Assembly: GCF_013391805.1 (NCBI RefSeq)
Contig: NZ_CP058364.1
Location: forward strand, 2,299,501 to 2,363,500
Source of the DNA: Galbibacter sp. BG1
Lineage (GTDB): Bacteria > Bacteroidota > Bacteroidia > Flavobacteriales > Flavobacteriaceae
Direction of reading: 5' to 3'
DNA: 64,000 nt
The notes beneath the pieces were generated by a model, which saw only the letters and a list, made by a program, of their open reading frames with translations, was not told the origin of the DNA and made no database searches. Positions 26,917-35,893 of the stretch are shown here, piece by piece (position 1 is the stretch's first letter; each line of letters opens with the position of its first letter). The translations under genes and the position numbers were made by a program.

Positions 26917-28182
26917 ATGAAAGATAGCTATAAAATTGCCATCGTAGGTTTAGGCTATGTTGGTTTGCCCTTGGCAGTGGAATTTGCCAGAAAAGGATTT
27001 TCGGTAATTGGTTTTGATATCAATGAAAAAAGGGTAGGGGAGTTAAATGCTGGTAAAGATGTTACCGATGAGGTAACCAGTGAAGAATTTGAAGATGCCC
27101 AAGGAATTGTTTTTACGGCCAATGAAGAAGATTTGGATGATTGCAATGTTTTAATCATTACCGTGCCAACGCCTGTAGACGATTTTAAACAACCAGATTT
27201 GCGACCTCTGTTGGCCGCAAGTGCTACTGTTGGGCGTCATCTTAAAAAAGGTGATATGGTAATTTACGAATCCACCACCTATCCCGGATGTACCGAAGAT
27301 GATTGTGTTCCAGTTCTTGAAAAGGTAAGCGGACTAACATATAATGAAGACTTTTTCTGCGGATATTCCCCAGAACGTATCAACCCGGGTGATAAGCAAC
27401 GTAGGTTGAGAAATATTATGAAGGTTACCTCGGGAAGTACTCCCGAAAAGGCCGAAGAAATAGACCAACTATACAAAGCTATTATTGAAGCCGGTACTCA
27501 TAAAGCTTCCAGTATTAAAGTGGCGGAGGCTTCTAAAATTATTGAAAACACACAAAGGGATATAAATATTTCTTTGGTGAATGAATTGGCCTTGATTTTT
27601 GATAGAATAGGGGTGGATACTGTAGAGGTTTTAGAAGCTTCTGGAACCAAGTGGAACTTCTTGCCGTTTAGACCTGGTCTGGTGGGAGGACATTGTATTG
27701 GCGTAGATCCCTATTACTTAACCCATAAAGCAGAACGTTTGGGGTACCATCCGCAGGTCATTCTATCTGGTAGACGTATTAACAACAATATGGGGGTTTT
27801 TATTGCCAATAAAGTGGTGAAGTTGATGGTTAGGGATCAATTACCGATAAAGAATGCGAAGGCCTTAGTGCTGGGAATGACTTTTAAAGAAAATTGTCCG
27901 GATGTTAGAAACTCTCGTGTAATTGATGTAATTGATGAATTAAGCGGATTCGGACTGCAAGTGGATACGTATGATCCTTACGCGGATAAGGAAGAGGTTA
28001 AGAAGTATTATGGCGTAGAATTGATCGATGAGCTTAAAGAACGTTATGAGACCATTGTTTTAGCGGTTGGTCATGATAAATTTGCGACCTTGGATTTTGA
28101 AAAATTAAAATCGAGTCCGCGTACGGTAGTTTACGATGTAAAAAGCTTTTTACCGAAAGAACAAGTTACGGATAGACTCTAG
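26917..28182 (+). CDS. UDP-sugar 6-dehydrogenase (nucleotide-sugar dehydrogenase, WbpA/TviB type)
   Basis: It oxidises a UDP-hexose, probably UDP-N-acetyl-galactosamine or -glucosamine, to the uronate for surface polysaccharide. The 421-residue protein has the Rossmann motif VGLGYVGLPLAVEFA (about 10-24). It has PERINPG of the central domain and the catalytic cysteine in GGHCIGVDPYYLTHKAE. The DTYDPYAD segment lies in the C-terminal UDP-binding domain. The sequence is closer to the WbpO/TviB group than to UDP-glucose dehydrogenase. It is the first of three nucleotide-sugar genes on this strand. Confidence 0.9.
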   Translation: MKDSYKIAIVGLGYVGLPLAVEFARKGFSVIGFDINEKRVGELNAGKDVTDEVTSEEFEDAQGIVFTANEEDLDDCNVLIITVPTPVDDFKQPDLRPLLAASATVGRHLKKGDMVIYESTTYPGCTEDDCVPVLEKVSGLTYNEDFFCGYSPERINPGDKQRRLRNIMKVTSGSTPEKAEEIDQLYKAIIEAGTHKASSIKVAEASKIIENTQRDINISLVNELALIFDRIGVDTVEVLEASGTKWNFLPFRPGLVGGHCIGVDPYYLTHKAERLGYHPQVILSGRRINNNMGVFIANKVVKLMVRDQLPIKNAKALVLGMTFKENCPDVRNSRVIDVIDELSGFGLQVDTYDPYADKEEVKKYYGVELIDELKERYETIVLAVGHDKFATLDFEKLKSSPRTVVYDVKSFLPKEQVTDRL

Positions 28183-28184
28183 GG

Positions 28185-28213
28185 ATTTACGAGTTACGAT
28201 TTTTGATTTACGA
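28185..28213. repeat. ATTTACGA short repeats
   Basis: ATTTACGA occurs at 28185-28192 and 28206-28213 with a partial copy (GTTACGAT) between. It is a low-complexity spacer between the dehydrogenase gene and rfbB with no evident role. Confidence 0.4.
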
Positions 28214-28289
28214 ATTTTGAAAGCGTAAAAAATGTTTTTAGGGAATCGCCTCAAAACCTATTTCACAGGTCAAGGGAAACAAGAATAGA

Positions 28290-29360
28290 ATGGTTAATAA
28301 AGATAAAAATAAGTTGAAAGTTTTAATCACTGGTGGTGCCGGTTTCATTGGCTCTCATGTGGTTAGGCTTTTTGTCAATAAATATCCGAATTATGAAATA
28401 GTAAATTTAGATGCCCTAACCTACGCTGGTAACTTGGAAAATCTAAAGGATGTGGAGAATGCCTCCAATTATAGCTTTGTAAAAGGAGATATTACCGACG
28501 CCAGTTTTATACATAAAATATTTAGCGAATATCAATTTAATGGGGTTATTCACTTGGCTGCCGAAAGTCATGTAGACCGTTCTATTGCAGACCCTCTGGC
28601 TTTTGTAAAAACAAATGTAATTGGTACCATGAATTTATTGAATGCTGCCAAGGAAAATTGGAAGGGACAATTTGAAAATAAACTCTTTTATCATATCAGT
28701 ACCGATGAGGTTTATGGCTCCTTAGGTGAAAGTGGTTTGTTTACGGAGGAAACCAATTACGACCCGAATTCTCCTTATGCGGCTTCAAAAGCTAGTTCAG
28801 ATCACTTTGTTCGTGCCTATGGTGAAACTTATGGTTTGCCATATATTATTAGTAACTGCTCCAATAATTACGGTCCGAATCAGTTTCCAGAGAAACTCAT
28901 TCCGCTATTTATCCACAATATCATACAAGAACAGCCGCTACCGGTTTATGGAGATGGAAATTATACCCGGGATTGGCTTTTTGTAATCGATCATGCCCGG
29001 GCCATAGACCTTATTTTTCACAATTCAGAAAAAAATAAAACCTATAACGTAGGAGGATTTAACGAATGGAAGAATATCGATTTGGTTGGGTTGCTATGTA
29101 GAATTATGGATAAAAAGCTTCATCGACAGGAAGGAGCTTCGTCACAATTAATCACATATGTAAAAGATCGCCCAGCTCATGATTTAAGATATGCTATTGA
29201 TGCCTCTAAAATTAATAAGGACTTGGGCTGGAGGCCTTCCGTTACTTTTGAAGAAGGTTTGGAAAAAACGATCGATTGGTATTTGGAAAATCAAAAATGG
29301 TTAAAAAACGTAACTTCGGGAGCTTATCAAGAATATTATAAGGAGCAGTATAAATATTAA
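28290..29360 (+). CDS. rfbB: dTDP-glucose 4,6-dehydratase
   Basis: It converts dTDP-glucose to dTDP-4-keto-6-deoxyglucose, the second step to dTDP-rhamnose and related sugars. The 356-residue protein is an extended SDR with GGAGFIGSHVVRLF (about 15-28). The active site reads HISTDEVYGSLGE followed by the YAASKAS motif with the Tyr-Lys pair, and SNCSNNYGPNQFPEKLIP binds substrate. The GDGNYTRDWLFV segment is typical of RfbB. Its usual partner rfbA follows, but a toxin-antitoxin pair lies between them. Confidence 0.95.
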   Translation: MVNKDKNKLKVLITGGAGFIGSHVVRLFVNKYPNYEIVNLDALTYAGNLENLKDVENASNYSFVKGDITDASFIHKIFSEYQFNGVIHLAAESHVDRSIADPLAFVKTNVIGTMNLLNAAKENWKGQFENKLFYHISTDEVYGSLGESGLFTEETNYDPNSPYAASKASSDHFVRAYGETYGLPYIISNCSNNYGPNQFPEKLIPLFIHNIIQEQPLPVYGDGNYTRDWLFVIDHARAIDLIFHNSEKNKTYNVGGFNEWKNIDLVGLLCRIMDKKLHRQEGASSQLITYVKDRPAHDLRYAIDASKINKDLGWRPSVTFEEGLEKTIDWYLENQKWLKNVTSGAYQEYYKEQYKY

Positions 29361-29454
29361 TTTGTCACAGGGAATATTTTTATTTAAAATTAATAGATAG
29401 CAATTGTTTGTTTAGTCTAAAATAGATGTACTTTCTTTATATACTGAAAAGATA

Positions 29455-29462
29455 TATATTTG
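29455..29462 (+). promoter_or_regulatory. Predicted -7 box for the toxin-antitoxin pair
   Basis: TATATTTG is exact to TAnnTTTG and ends 19 nt before the antitoxin ATG. It would give the pair transcription independent of rfbB. Confidence 0.55.
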
Positions 29463-29481
29463 TGATATAAAATTAACGCTT

Positions 29482-29712
29482 ATGAAAACCGTATCATTAA
29501 AAATAGATGATTCTGTATTTAGCGAGACTGAAAAAATACTTGCTCGAATTAAAAAGCCACGGAACCGATACATCAACGAAGCGATTGAACACTATAATAG
29601 GATTCAAAGAAAAGAGTTTTTGGAAGAAAAATTAAAGATTGAGTCCAGAATGGTTGAGGAAGATTCAATTTCTGTGCTTAGGGACTTTGAAGGGTTGGAC
29701 TATGCGGATTAA
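29482..29712 (+). CDS. Putative antitoxin (ribbon-helix-helix, MazE-like)
   Basis: A 76-residue protein starting MKTVSLKIDDSVFSETEKIL and continuing RIKKPRNRYINEAIEHYN, a typical ribbon-helix-helix DNA-binding layout. The acidic C-terminal tail (VEEDSISVLRDFEGLDYAD) is of the sort that wraps a toxin. Its stop overlaps the toxin start by 11 bp, which suggests translational coupling. RHH antitoxins usually repress their own promoter; a matching box lies just upstream. The exact family is inferred from size and partner. Confidence 0.8.
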   Translation: MKTVSLKIDDSVFSETEKILARIKKPRNRYINEAIEHYNRIQRKEFLEEKLKIESRMVEEDSISVLRDFEGLDYAD

Positions 29713-30052
29713 GCAGTACGAAATTTGGATAGCAGATTTAAATCCTCAGATTGGTACTGAGCCGGGAAAAACAAGACCTGTTTTGGTTGTTCAAACCGAT
29801 TTAATGAACAAAATTCCACATCCATCAACAATCATTTGCCCGATGACGACTAATATAAAAATGGAGTCTGAAATTTTGAGGGTTCATTTAAAAAAGGGAG
29901 TAGCAAATTTACATGAATCATGCGATGTGATGATAGACCAAATACGCGCCATTGATAATAAACGTCTTGTAAAGAGAATAGGGGCTTTGCCAAATGAATT
30001 GATTGAAAAAGTAAAAGAAAATATTCAAGTCGTATTAGATCTAGAATATTAG
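29702..30052 (+). CDS. MazF/PemK-family endoribonuclease toxin
   Basis: MazF-type toxins cleave mRNA at short sequences. I place the start at the ATG at 29702, within the antitoxin's last codons, giving 116 residues. A TTG further upstream would run through the antitoxin gene. The protein begins MRIKQYEIWIADLNPQIGTE followed by PGKTRPVLVVQTD, the PemK core. It continues with PSTIICPMTTN and a C-terminal CDVMIDQIRAIDNKRL, which are the family's structural blocks. The pair splits rfbB from rfbA. Confidence 0.9.
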   Translation: MRIKQYEIWIADLNPQIGTEPGKTRPVLVVQTDLMNKIPHPSTIICPMTTNIKMESEILRVHLKKGVANLHESCDVMIDQIRAIDNKRLVKRIGALPNELIEKVKENIQVVLDLEY

Positions 30053-30104
30053 ATTTCATGTATATCATTAAAGTTCTTAAAAGCATTAAATTACAACCAA
30101 TACA

Positions 30105-30965
30105 ATGAAAGGAATAATTCTCGCTGGCGGCTCTGGTACTAGGTTACACCCTTTAACATTGGCTGTAAGCAAACAGCTCATGCCAATTTACGACAAGCCG
30201 ATGATTTATTACCCGCTTTCAACCTTAATGAGTGCCGGTATCCGCGAAATCCTAATCATTTCCACGCCTAAAGACTTGCCATTGTTTAAAGAACTCTTAG
30301 GAGATGGCAAAAAGTATGGCTGTCTATTTACCTATGCCACCCAAGAGCATCCCAATGGCCTAGCCGAAGCCTTTCTAATTGGAGCAGATTTTATTGGGGA
30401 TGATAAAGTAGCACTAATTTTAGGTGATAATATTTTTTATGGAACCGGATTAAGTGAACTTTTACAAGCCAACAATAATCCAGATGGAGGTATTGTTTAT
30501 GCCTATCATGTCCACGATCCAGAAAGGTACGGGGTTGTGGAATTTAATACCGATGGAAAAGCAATATCCATTGAAGAAAAACCTAAAAGCCCTAAATCTA
30601 ATTTTGCAGTACCAGGGGTTTATTTTTATGATAATGAAGTGGTTTCAATAGCAAAAAATATAAGGCCGAGCAAAAGAGGGGAACTGGAAATAACTGATAT
30701 TAATAAAACTTATTTGGAGAAAGGTAAATTGCAGGTGCGTATTTTAGATAGGGGTACTGCATGGCTCGATACAGGAACTTTTCAATCCTTAATGCAGGCT
30801 TCGCAGTTTGTGGAAGTTTTAGAAGAGCGACAGGGCTTAAAAATAGGATCCATTGAAGCTACTGCCTATGAAATGGGCTATATAACCAAAACCGAATTTA
30901 AAGCGTTGGCTGAACCATTGGTGAAAAGCGGTTATGGAGAGAAACTATTGAGTTTGCTAAAATAA
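30105..30965 (+). CDS. rfbA: Glucose-1-phosphate thymidylyltransferase
   Basis: It makes dTDP-glucose from glucose 1-phosphate and dTTP, the first step of dTDP-6-deoxysugar synthesis. The 286-residue protein has the nucleotidyl-transfer motif [20 protein letters not shown] (residues 6-25), [22 protein letters not shown], and [14 protein letters not shown] with the catalytic lysine. All are diagnostic of RmlA. It follows the toxin gene by about 50 bp. rfbC is 20 kb away and no rfbD is in the window, so the end sugar cannot be stated. Confidence 0.95.
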   Translation: MKGIILAGGSGTRLHPLTLAVSKQLMPIYDKPMIYYPLSTLMSAGIREILIISTPKDLPLFKELLGDGKKYGCLFTYATQEHPNGLAEAFLIGADFIGDDKVALILGDNIFYGTGLSELLQANNNPDGGIVYAYHVHDPERYGVVEFNTDGKAISIEEKPKSPKSNFAVPGVYFYDNEVVSIAKNIRPSKRGELEITDINKTYLEKGKLQVRILDRGTAWLDTGTFQSLMQASQFVEVLEERQGLKIGSIEATAYEMGYITKTEFKALAEPLVKSGYGEKLLSLLK

Positions 30966-30980
30966 AATAGATAAATCGCA

Positions 30981-31649
30981 GTGCACCAGAATACGAAAAC
31001 ATCCTTGGATTTATTAAACTATTTGGAGGGTTTTATTACTGAAGAAAGAAAACAACGGTTTCTCGATATTTTAGCGGAAAGGACCAATCATTTTACGGTA
31101 GCCATAGAAGATGTTTATCAATTACACAACACCAGTGCCGTTATAAGAAGCTGTGATGCTTTTGGAATTCAAAATGTGCATGTAGTAGAAGAGCAATTTG
31201 GGAAACGACTGGATAAAAATATAGCTATGGGATCCCAAAAATGGGTAGATATAAATCGCTATGGGAATACCTTGGATTGCATAGATGCCCTAAAAGCAAA
31301 AGGCTACAGGGTTGTAGCAACGACTCCGCATACAAACGCTTCCAACCTAAAAGACTTTGATGTAGAAGTCAAATCGGCATTATTTTTTGGTACAGAAAAA
31401 AGCGGGCTCAGTAGAACCGTTTTGGACAATGCAGATGCCTTTTTAAAAATCCCGATGCGTGGCTTTGCTGAAAGTTTAAATATCTCTGTTTCCGCTGCTA
31501 TTATTCTTCAGCATATTACTTCAAAACTAAGGGACACTTCTGTAGATTGGCAGCTTACTTCCGAAGAAATTTTAGAAAAAAGAATTGACTGGTCTAAAAA
31601 GTCGATTCGAAGTATAGACGATGTGCTGAAAGCCTATACTGAAAAATAG
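30981..31649 (+). CDS. trmH: SPOUT-family tRNA/rRNA 2'-O-methyltransferase (TrmH-like)
   Basis: It transfers a methyl group from SAM to a ribose 2'-hydroxyl, in TrmH at G18 of tRNA. The 222-residue protein starts with GTG at 30981, 15 bp after rfbA. It shows HNTSAVIRSCDAFG (motif 1 arginine), then FFGTEKSGLSRTVLD and the knot-forming IPMRGFAESLNISVSAAIIL. The short C-terminal extension fits TrmH rather than RlmB. Which RNA it acts on is inferred from family likeness only. Confidence 0.85.
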   Translation: MHQNTKTSLDLLNYLEGFITEERKQRFLDILAERTNHFTVAIEDVYQLHNTSAVIRSCDAFGIQNVHVVEEQFGKRLDKNIAMGSQKWVDINRYGNTLDCIDALKAKGYRVVATTPHTNASNLKDFDVEVKSALFFGTEKSGLSRTVLDNADAFLKIPMRGFAESLNISVSAAIILQHITSKLRDTSVDWQLTSEEILEKRIDWSKKSIRSIDDVLKAYTEK

Positions 31650-31709
31650 CGGGTCTCTACTATTTTTGAAATAAAATCCGTAAATTTAAGAGTATCAATT
31701 CTTTAGGTT

Positions 31710-32246
31710 ATGGCAACTGCCTTTCTTTACATCCTTGGAGGAATTTTAATCCTTGTAATATTTCTAACCATCATAGCCCCAAAATCGTATATCGTAAGTA
31801 GGAGTATACAAGTGAAAAAACCGCTTCCGGAAGTTTTTGAATATTTAAAATATTTAAAAAATCAACAAGAATGGTCCCCTTGGAGCAAAAAAGATCCTTA
31901 TATGGAGAATAAGATTCTTGGCGTAGATGGTAAAGTTGGTGCGATAAGTTACTGGAAAGGAAATAAAGAAGTTGGAGAAGGTGAGCAGGAAATTGTAGCC
32001 ATAAATGAAAACGAATCGGTGTTAACTGAACTTCGTTTTTTTAAACCATTTAAATCAACTTCCAAAGGATTTATAAAGGTGGAAAAAGTACTTCCCGATG
32101 TTACAACAATTGTTTGGGGATTTTCAGGGGATTATAAATTTCCCATGAATATTCTAATGATTTTTATGAATATGGATAAAACGGTGGGAAAGGATTTTGA
32201 GCAGGGACTTCAAGATCTTAAAAGAAATTTGGAGAGCGATTTTTGA
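31710..32246 (+). CDS. SRPBCC-fold (polyketide cyclase-like) membrane-anchored protein
   Basis: A 178-residue protein with an N-terminal hydrophobic helix (FLYILGGILILVIFLTII) and a START/SRPBCC domain: SRSIQVKKPLPEVFEYLKYL, then WSPWSKKDPYME, and GDYKFPMNILMIFMNMDKTVG. These domains bind hydrophobic ligands. No ligand or partner is evident. A second, different SRPBCC protein is in the carotenoid operon. Confidence 0.8.
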   Translation: MATAFLYILGGILILVIFLTIIAPKSYIVSRSIQVKKPLPEVFEYLKYLKNQQEWSPWSKKDPYMENKILGVDGKVGAISYWKGNKEVGEGEQEIVAINENESVLTELRFFKPFKSTSKGFIKVEKVLPDVTTIVWGFSGDYKFPMNILMIFMNMDKTVGKDFEQGLQDLKRNLESDF

Positions 32247-32320
32247 GTACGTTAATTAATTCTTATAAATTATTTTTTAGTGTTCTTTTTCTCTATATTT
32301 AGAATTAAATTCAATAATAT

Positions 32321-32878
32321 ATGAATTGCTCAAATAATTTATCGGGAAAAGCTCTGTTTACCTTATTGTATTTTTTTGTTGTATCCATTCTTTCTGCACA
32401 AGAGAAGAGAGGGTTTTCCTCTGCTCCTTATTTTCAATTCCATCAACAAGCTATTAGTGAAACTTATCCTAATTTGGGCTATTATGTTTATTATCAAAAT
32501 GCCTTAACCATAAATGTCAACAAATATAGGGCAACTCTAAAGGCAGGCATTGTGGAACAGGGTCTCTATGCGGATGCTGTTTTAAATGGGGTGCCTTTAC
32601 TGCAAAATTATTATGGAGGGGAGATTGAATATTCTTTGGTCGATTGGATGGGGCTATATGCTCAAGGGCAATATGTGAGCGGGCCTTTTAATCAAAAGAA
32701 ACGTGTAAATGGTACTACCATGAATCCTTTATTTGCTCAAAGTGGAATAGGAAGTGGTGTAAGGGGCGAATTTAATTCTTTACAGTTTGATCTAGGGGTT
32801 CATAAATATTTTGATACACAATTTAAGGAATTCGATGCCGATACGAGGGTAAAAGGAAAGGTGAGCTTTGGTTTTTAA
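32321..32878 (+). CDS. Exported protein of unknown function, possibly a small outer-membrane barrel
   Basis: A 185-residue protein with a signal peptide ending SILSAQ. The mature part has alternating beta-strand-like segments with many aromatics (YLNLGYY-like motifs, VDWMGLYAQGQYVSG, VRGEFNSLQFDLGVHKYF) and ends KVSFGF, with the terminal Phe common in outer-membrane beta-barrels. No family is recognised. It converges with the next gene. Confidence 0.7.
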   Translation: MNCSNNLSGKALFTLLYFFVVSILSAQEKRGFSSAPYFQFHQQAISETYPNLGYYVYYQNALTINVNKYRATLKAGIVEQGLYADAVLNGVPLLQNYYGGEIEYSLVDWMGLYAQGQYVSGPFNQKKRVNGTTMNPLFAQSGIGSGVRGEFNSLQFDLGVHKYFDTQFKEFDADTRVKGKVSFGF

Positions 32879-32882
32879 AATG

Positions 32883-33647
32883 CTAATTTCCTCTATTTAA
32901 CACCCGGTATTCCTCGTAGCAATTACTAATAGCATCCAATATTTGAAGATCGTTGGCAGTTTCTATAAAGCTATCGGAATAGTTGCAATTTCTAAGCATA
33001 TCTTCAATATCCACTTTGTCTACTTGCAGAAGGGCCATTAAAGTCTCCCTATCGAATTTGGTAGCCAATAATTCCCTGATTTTATCATCATCCTGCATTT
33101 TTCGCAGCTTTTTCATTTGCTGCGGTTTTTTCCCGAAGAGATTATGCAAAAGATCGGCTGGATTAAAAATAGAGCCCATAACATTGGCAAAAGCACTTGG
33201 GTTTCTGCTTCCCGCCTCATAACCAAGATTGAGTCCGGAAATACTGTAACGAGCGGATTGATTTATGGGGATGTTCTTTGCGTCTATCTCCAAATAACCG
33301 GTAAGCTGAAAAGGCTTAACAACAATTTCTTCCAATGCATATGCCAATTCTGTCAATCCTATTTTTGTATTTTGGAACTTGAGCATGTCGTTAGTAACAC
33401 GCACTTTTATTTCTTTAAAACCAATGTAAGAGAAATATAAGGTGTCGTTTACCCTTGCAGGAATGGTAAATTCCCCATTTTGATCGGTAATGGTACCAAT
33501 AACTTGATTCAAGTTAAGTACATGAACATTGTCAATTGGAGCATCATCGGCAGTATTAAAAACAATACCTTTGAGGTCTTCTGAGTTTTCTTGGGAAAAA
33601 GAAAGCCCGAAGGACACAAAAGCAAGTATCAAAAGAATTTTTTTCAT
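32883..33647 (-). CDS. Exported carboxypeptidase-regulatory-like domain protein
   Basis: A protein of about 254 residues. I choose the ATG at 33647, which opens a clean signal peptide (MKKILLILAFVSFGLSFSQ); an ATG 12 bp upstream is possible. Residues about 25-105 form a CarboxypepD_reg-like beta-sandwich (KGIVFNTADDAPIDNVHVLN, FTIPARVNDTLYFSYIGFKE), the domain found at the front of SusC-type receptors. The rest is helical, with no receptor or enzyme domain. Function unknown, probably in the envelope. Confidence 0.8.
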   Translation of the reverse strand: MKKILLILAFVSFGLSFSQENSEDLKGIVFNTADDAPIDNVHVLNLNQVIGTITDQNGEFTIPARVNDTLYFSYIGFKEIKVRVTNDMLKFQNTKIGLTELAYALEEIVVKPFQLTGYLEIDAKNIPINQSARYSISGLNLGYEAGSRNPSAFANVMGSIFNPADLLHNLFGKKPQQMKKLRKMQDDDKIRELLATKFDRETLMALLQVDKVDIEDMLRNCNYSDSFIETANDLQILDAISNCYEEYRVLNRGN

Positions 33648-33805
33648 CACTTCAAACATACTAAAAAAGTAAGCTGATGTCTAAAAATGTGAAAAGTAAG
33701 TTTAGTAGGTTTCACAAAAGAACGTTTATAACTGTTGTAAATTGGTACATGGTATAAAGTTCCAACATCATTACATATTGCGGCTAAAAATAGTAAACAA
33801 AAGGA

Positions 33806-33831
33806 AAAAATGCGCCAACAGGCGCATTTTT
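33806..33831 (-). terminator. Intrinsic terminator of the DEAD-box gene
   Basis: On the minus strand AAATGCGCC pairs with GGCGCATTT around TGTT and is followed by a T-run. It is nearly symmetric and may work in both directions. Confidence 0.85.
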
Positions 33832-33844
33832 AATTTATTATTAA

Positions 33845-35614
33845 CTAAAACCTTTTTTTAGATCTTCGGTTACCACCGCCAGACTTGTTTCCTTTTCCGC
33901 CTTTTTTACCAAAGCGTTTTTCTCCAAATCCTTTAGAACCTCCACCACTATCGCTTCGTCGGTTTCTTTTACCGCCTCCGCCACCGGAGCGACCGCTACG
34001 GCCACGTGAATTTTCCCTAGAATTTTTAGATACTTCTACATTTATAAAGCGTCCGTCCAATTTAAATTCAGAGAACTTGGCAAGAACAGCATCGGTATGG
34101 TTTGCATCGGTATTAAAGAAAGAAAAACTTTCTTTTACATCTACTTTAAACACGTCGTCTTTGTCTAAATCCAACTGTTCGCGTAGGAAATCCTTTAAAG
34201 TCATCCAATCGTAACCATCTCGGGAACCTACATTAATAAAGTAACGTACTTTTCCTTCTCCAAAAAAATCTTGTGCTCCAGCATCTCCACCAGAAACATT
34301 TAAATCTCCTGCCTTTTTATAGTATTCCGCAAAGCGTCCAAACTCTACAGAAACCATTTTTTTAATCAGTTCTTCACGGTTAATCCCATCCAATACATCA
34401 TTAATAGCAGGCAAATAGTTCTCTACTTCCTTATTGATTTCTGTATTTTTTATTTTGCTAGCAAGGTGATATAGTTGTATTTCGCAAATCTCTTCGGCAC
34501 TAGGCACTTTTTTGGACTCGAACTTCTGCTGAATTTTACGCTCTATTGCGCTTATCTTACGAAGTTCACTTTTGGTAATAATCACCATAGAAATACCAGA
34601 CTTTCCAGCTCTACCGGTACGTCCACTACGGTGGGTATACGTTTCAATTTCGTCTGGAAGTTGATAGTTTATAACGTGGGTTACGTCGTCTACATCGATT
34701 CCCCTTGCGGCAACATCGGTAGCTACCAACATTTGTATTTGTTGGGTCCTAAAAGATTTCATAACCATATCACGTTGGTTCTGACTCAAATCTCCGTGTA
34801 AGGCACCCGCATTATAACCATCTTCAATAAGCTTTTCAGCAATTTTTTGGGTATCGCGTTTGGTTCTACAGAAAACAACCGAAAAAATATCGGGGTTGGT
34901 GTCTGCCAAACGTTTTAATGCTAAATAACGGTCTCTACCACTTACTACATAATATTCATGCTGAACATTGGAAGTAGATGCATTTTTGGTTCCTACAGTT
35001 ACTTCTGTAGGGTTTTTCATAAACTTTTTAGCGATAGTAGCAACCTCTTTAGGCATGGTTGCAGAAAATAACCAAGTGCTTTTTTCTTTAGGTGCATGCG
35101 AAAGAATCTCTGTAATATCTTCGTAAAAGCCCATGTTTAACATTTCATCTGCTTCATCGAGTACACAATACTCAATTTTAGAAATGTCTACCATATTACG
35201 GCTTATCATGTCTTTCATTCGGCCTGGTGTAGCCACTACAATCTGTGTCCCTCTTTTAACCTGTCTTGCTTGGTCTGTAATACTTGCACCGCCATAAATA
35301 GCAGTTACATTAAGAGAGGGTAAATATTTAGAGTATAATTTTAATTCATTAGCAATTTGCAAACAAAGTTCACGTGTTGGGGATAGAATAAGCCCTTGGG
35401 TGGTTCTGTTGTTTACATCTATTTTCTGAATCATAGGAAATCCGAATGCAGCTGTTTTTCCCGTACCTGTCTGTGCCAAAGCAACCATATCGGTATCGTT
35501 GGCGAGTAGGACCGGAATAGCTTTCTCCTGCACCTCAGAAGGTGTCTCAAAGCCCATATCTGTAATGGCTTTAAGTAGCTGTTCGTTCAGTCCTAATTGT
35601 TCAAATTTATTCAT
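33845..35614 (-). CDS. deaD: DEAD-box ATP-dependent RNA helicase (DeaD/CsdA-like)
   Basis: It unwinds RNA duplexes in ribosome assembly and mRNA turnover, often in the cold. The 589-residue protein has the Q motif region, motif I AQTGTGKT, PTREL, motif II DEAD, SAT and the motif VI HRSGRTGRAG. A DbpA/CsdA-type RNA-binding domain follows (YFINVGSRDGYDWMTLKDFL through LDGRFINVEVSKN). A Gly-Arg/Lys-rich tail ends KKRF. Length and order fit CsdA. It is transcribed alone, from a promoter region that also contains a diverging promoter box. Confidence 0.93.
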   Translation of the reverse strand: MNKFEQLGLNEQLLKAITDMGFETPSEVQEKAIPVLLANDTDMVALAQTGTGKTAAFGFPMIQKIDVNNRTTQGLILSPTRELCLQIANELKLYSKYLPSLNVTAIYGGASITDQARQVKRGTQIVVATPGRMKDMISRNMVDISKIEYCVLDEADEMLNMGFYEDITEILSHAPKEKSTWLFSATMPKEVATIAKKFMKNPTEVTVGTKNASTSNVQHEYYVVSGRDRYLALKRLADTNPDIFSVVFCRTKRDTQKIAEKLIEDGYNAGALHGDLSQNQRDMVMKSFRTQQIQMLVATDVAARGIDVDDVTHVINYQLPDEIETYTHRSGRTGRAGKSGISMVIITKSELRKISAIERKIQQKFESKKVPSAEEICEIQLYHLASKIKNTEINKEVENYLPAINDVLDGINREELIKKMVSVEFGRFAEYYKKAGDLNVSGGDAGAQDFFGEGKVRYFINVGSRDGYDWMTLKDFLREQLDLDKDDVFKVDVKESFSFFNTDANHTDAVLAKFSEFKLDGRFINVEVSKNSRENSRGRSGRSGGGGGKRNRRSDSGGGSKGFGEKRFGKKGGKGNKSGGGNRRSKKRF

Positions 35615-35637
35615 ATATGTATTTAAAAATAAGGGCG

Positions 35638-35677
35638 CAAAGGTAATCTTATTAATCGAGATTACACCTTATATTTG
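35638..35677. promoter_or_regulatory. Diverging promoter boxes around an inverted repeat upstream of deaD
   Basis: The minus strand carries TACCTTTG (35638-35645), exact to TAnnTTTG, 23 nt before the deaD ATG. The plus strand carries TATATTTG (35670-35677), also exact. Between them GTAATCT (35643-35649) and AGATTAC (35659-35665) form a 7-bp inverted repeat. The plus-strand box has no coding gene behind it before folP at 36555. Confidence 0.5.
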
Positions 35678-35725
35678 CGTATTTATTTTAAACGCTTCTT
35701 ACTGATAATGAGTTTTTTACTGGAG

Positions 35726-35760
35726 TATTCCCGAGTTATACTATTTTTAGTATCGGAATA
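35726..35760 (+). other. Two-part hairpin downstream of the orphan plus-strand promoter box
   Basis: ATACTA (35738-35743) pairs with TAGTAT (35748-35753) around TTTT. Outer arms TATTCC (35726-35731) and GGAATA (35755-35760) pair across an asymmetric bulge. It could be part of a small RNA started at the box at 35670, but no terminator is seen. The rest of the gap to 35893 holds nothing recognisable. Confidence 0.3.
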
Positions 35761-35893
35761 ATAGCAATTATGGGGTTGTAAAGCTGAAAATTTATCATTT
35801 CGGTAAATCGCTCGACGTTCATCTGTATCACGCTAAAGATGTTGGTAAACAGGAGATAAGAAATAAAAAAAAGATCACTCTAAAGAAAAGGTG

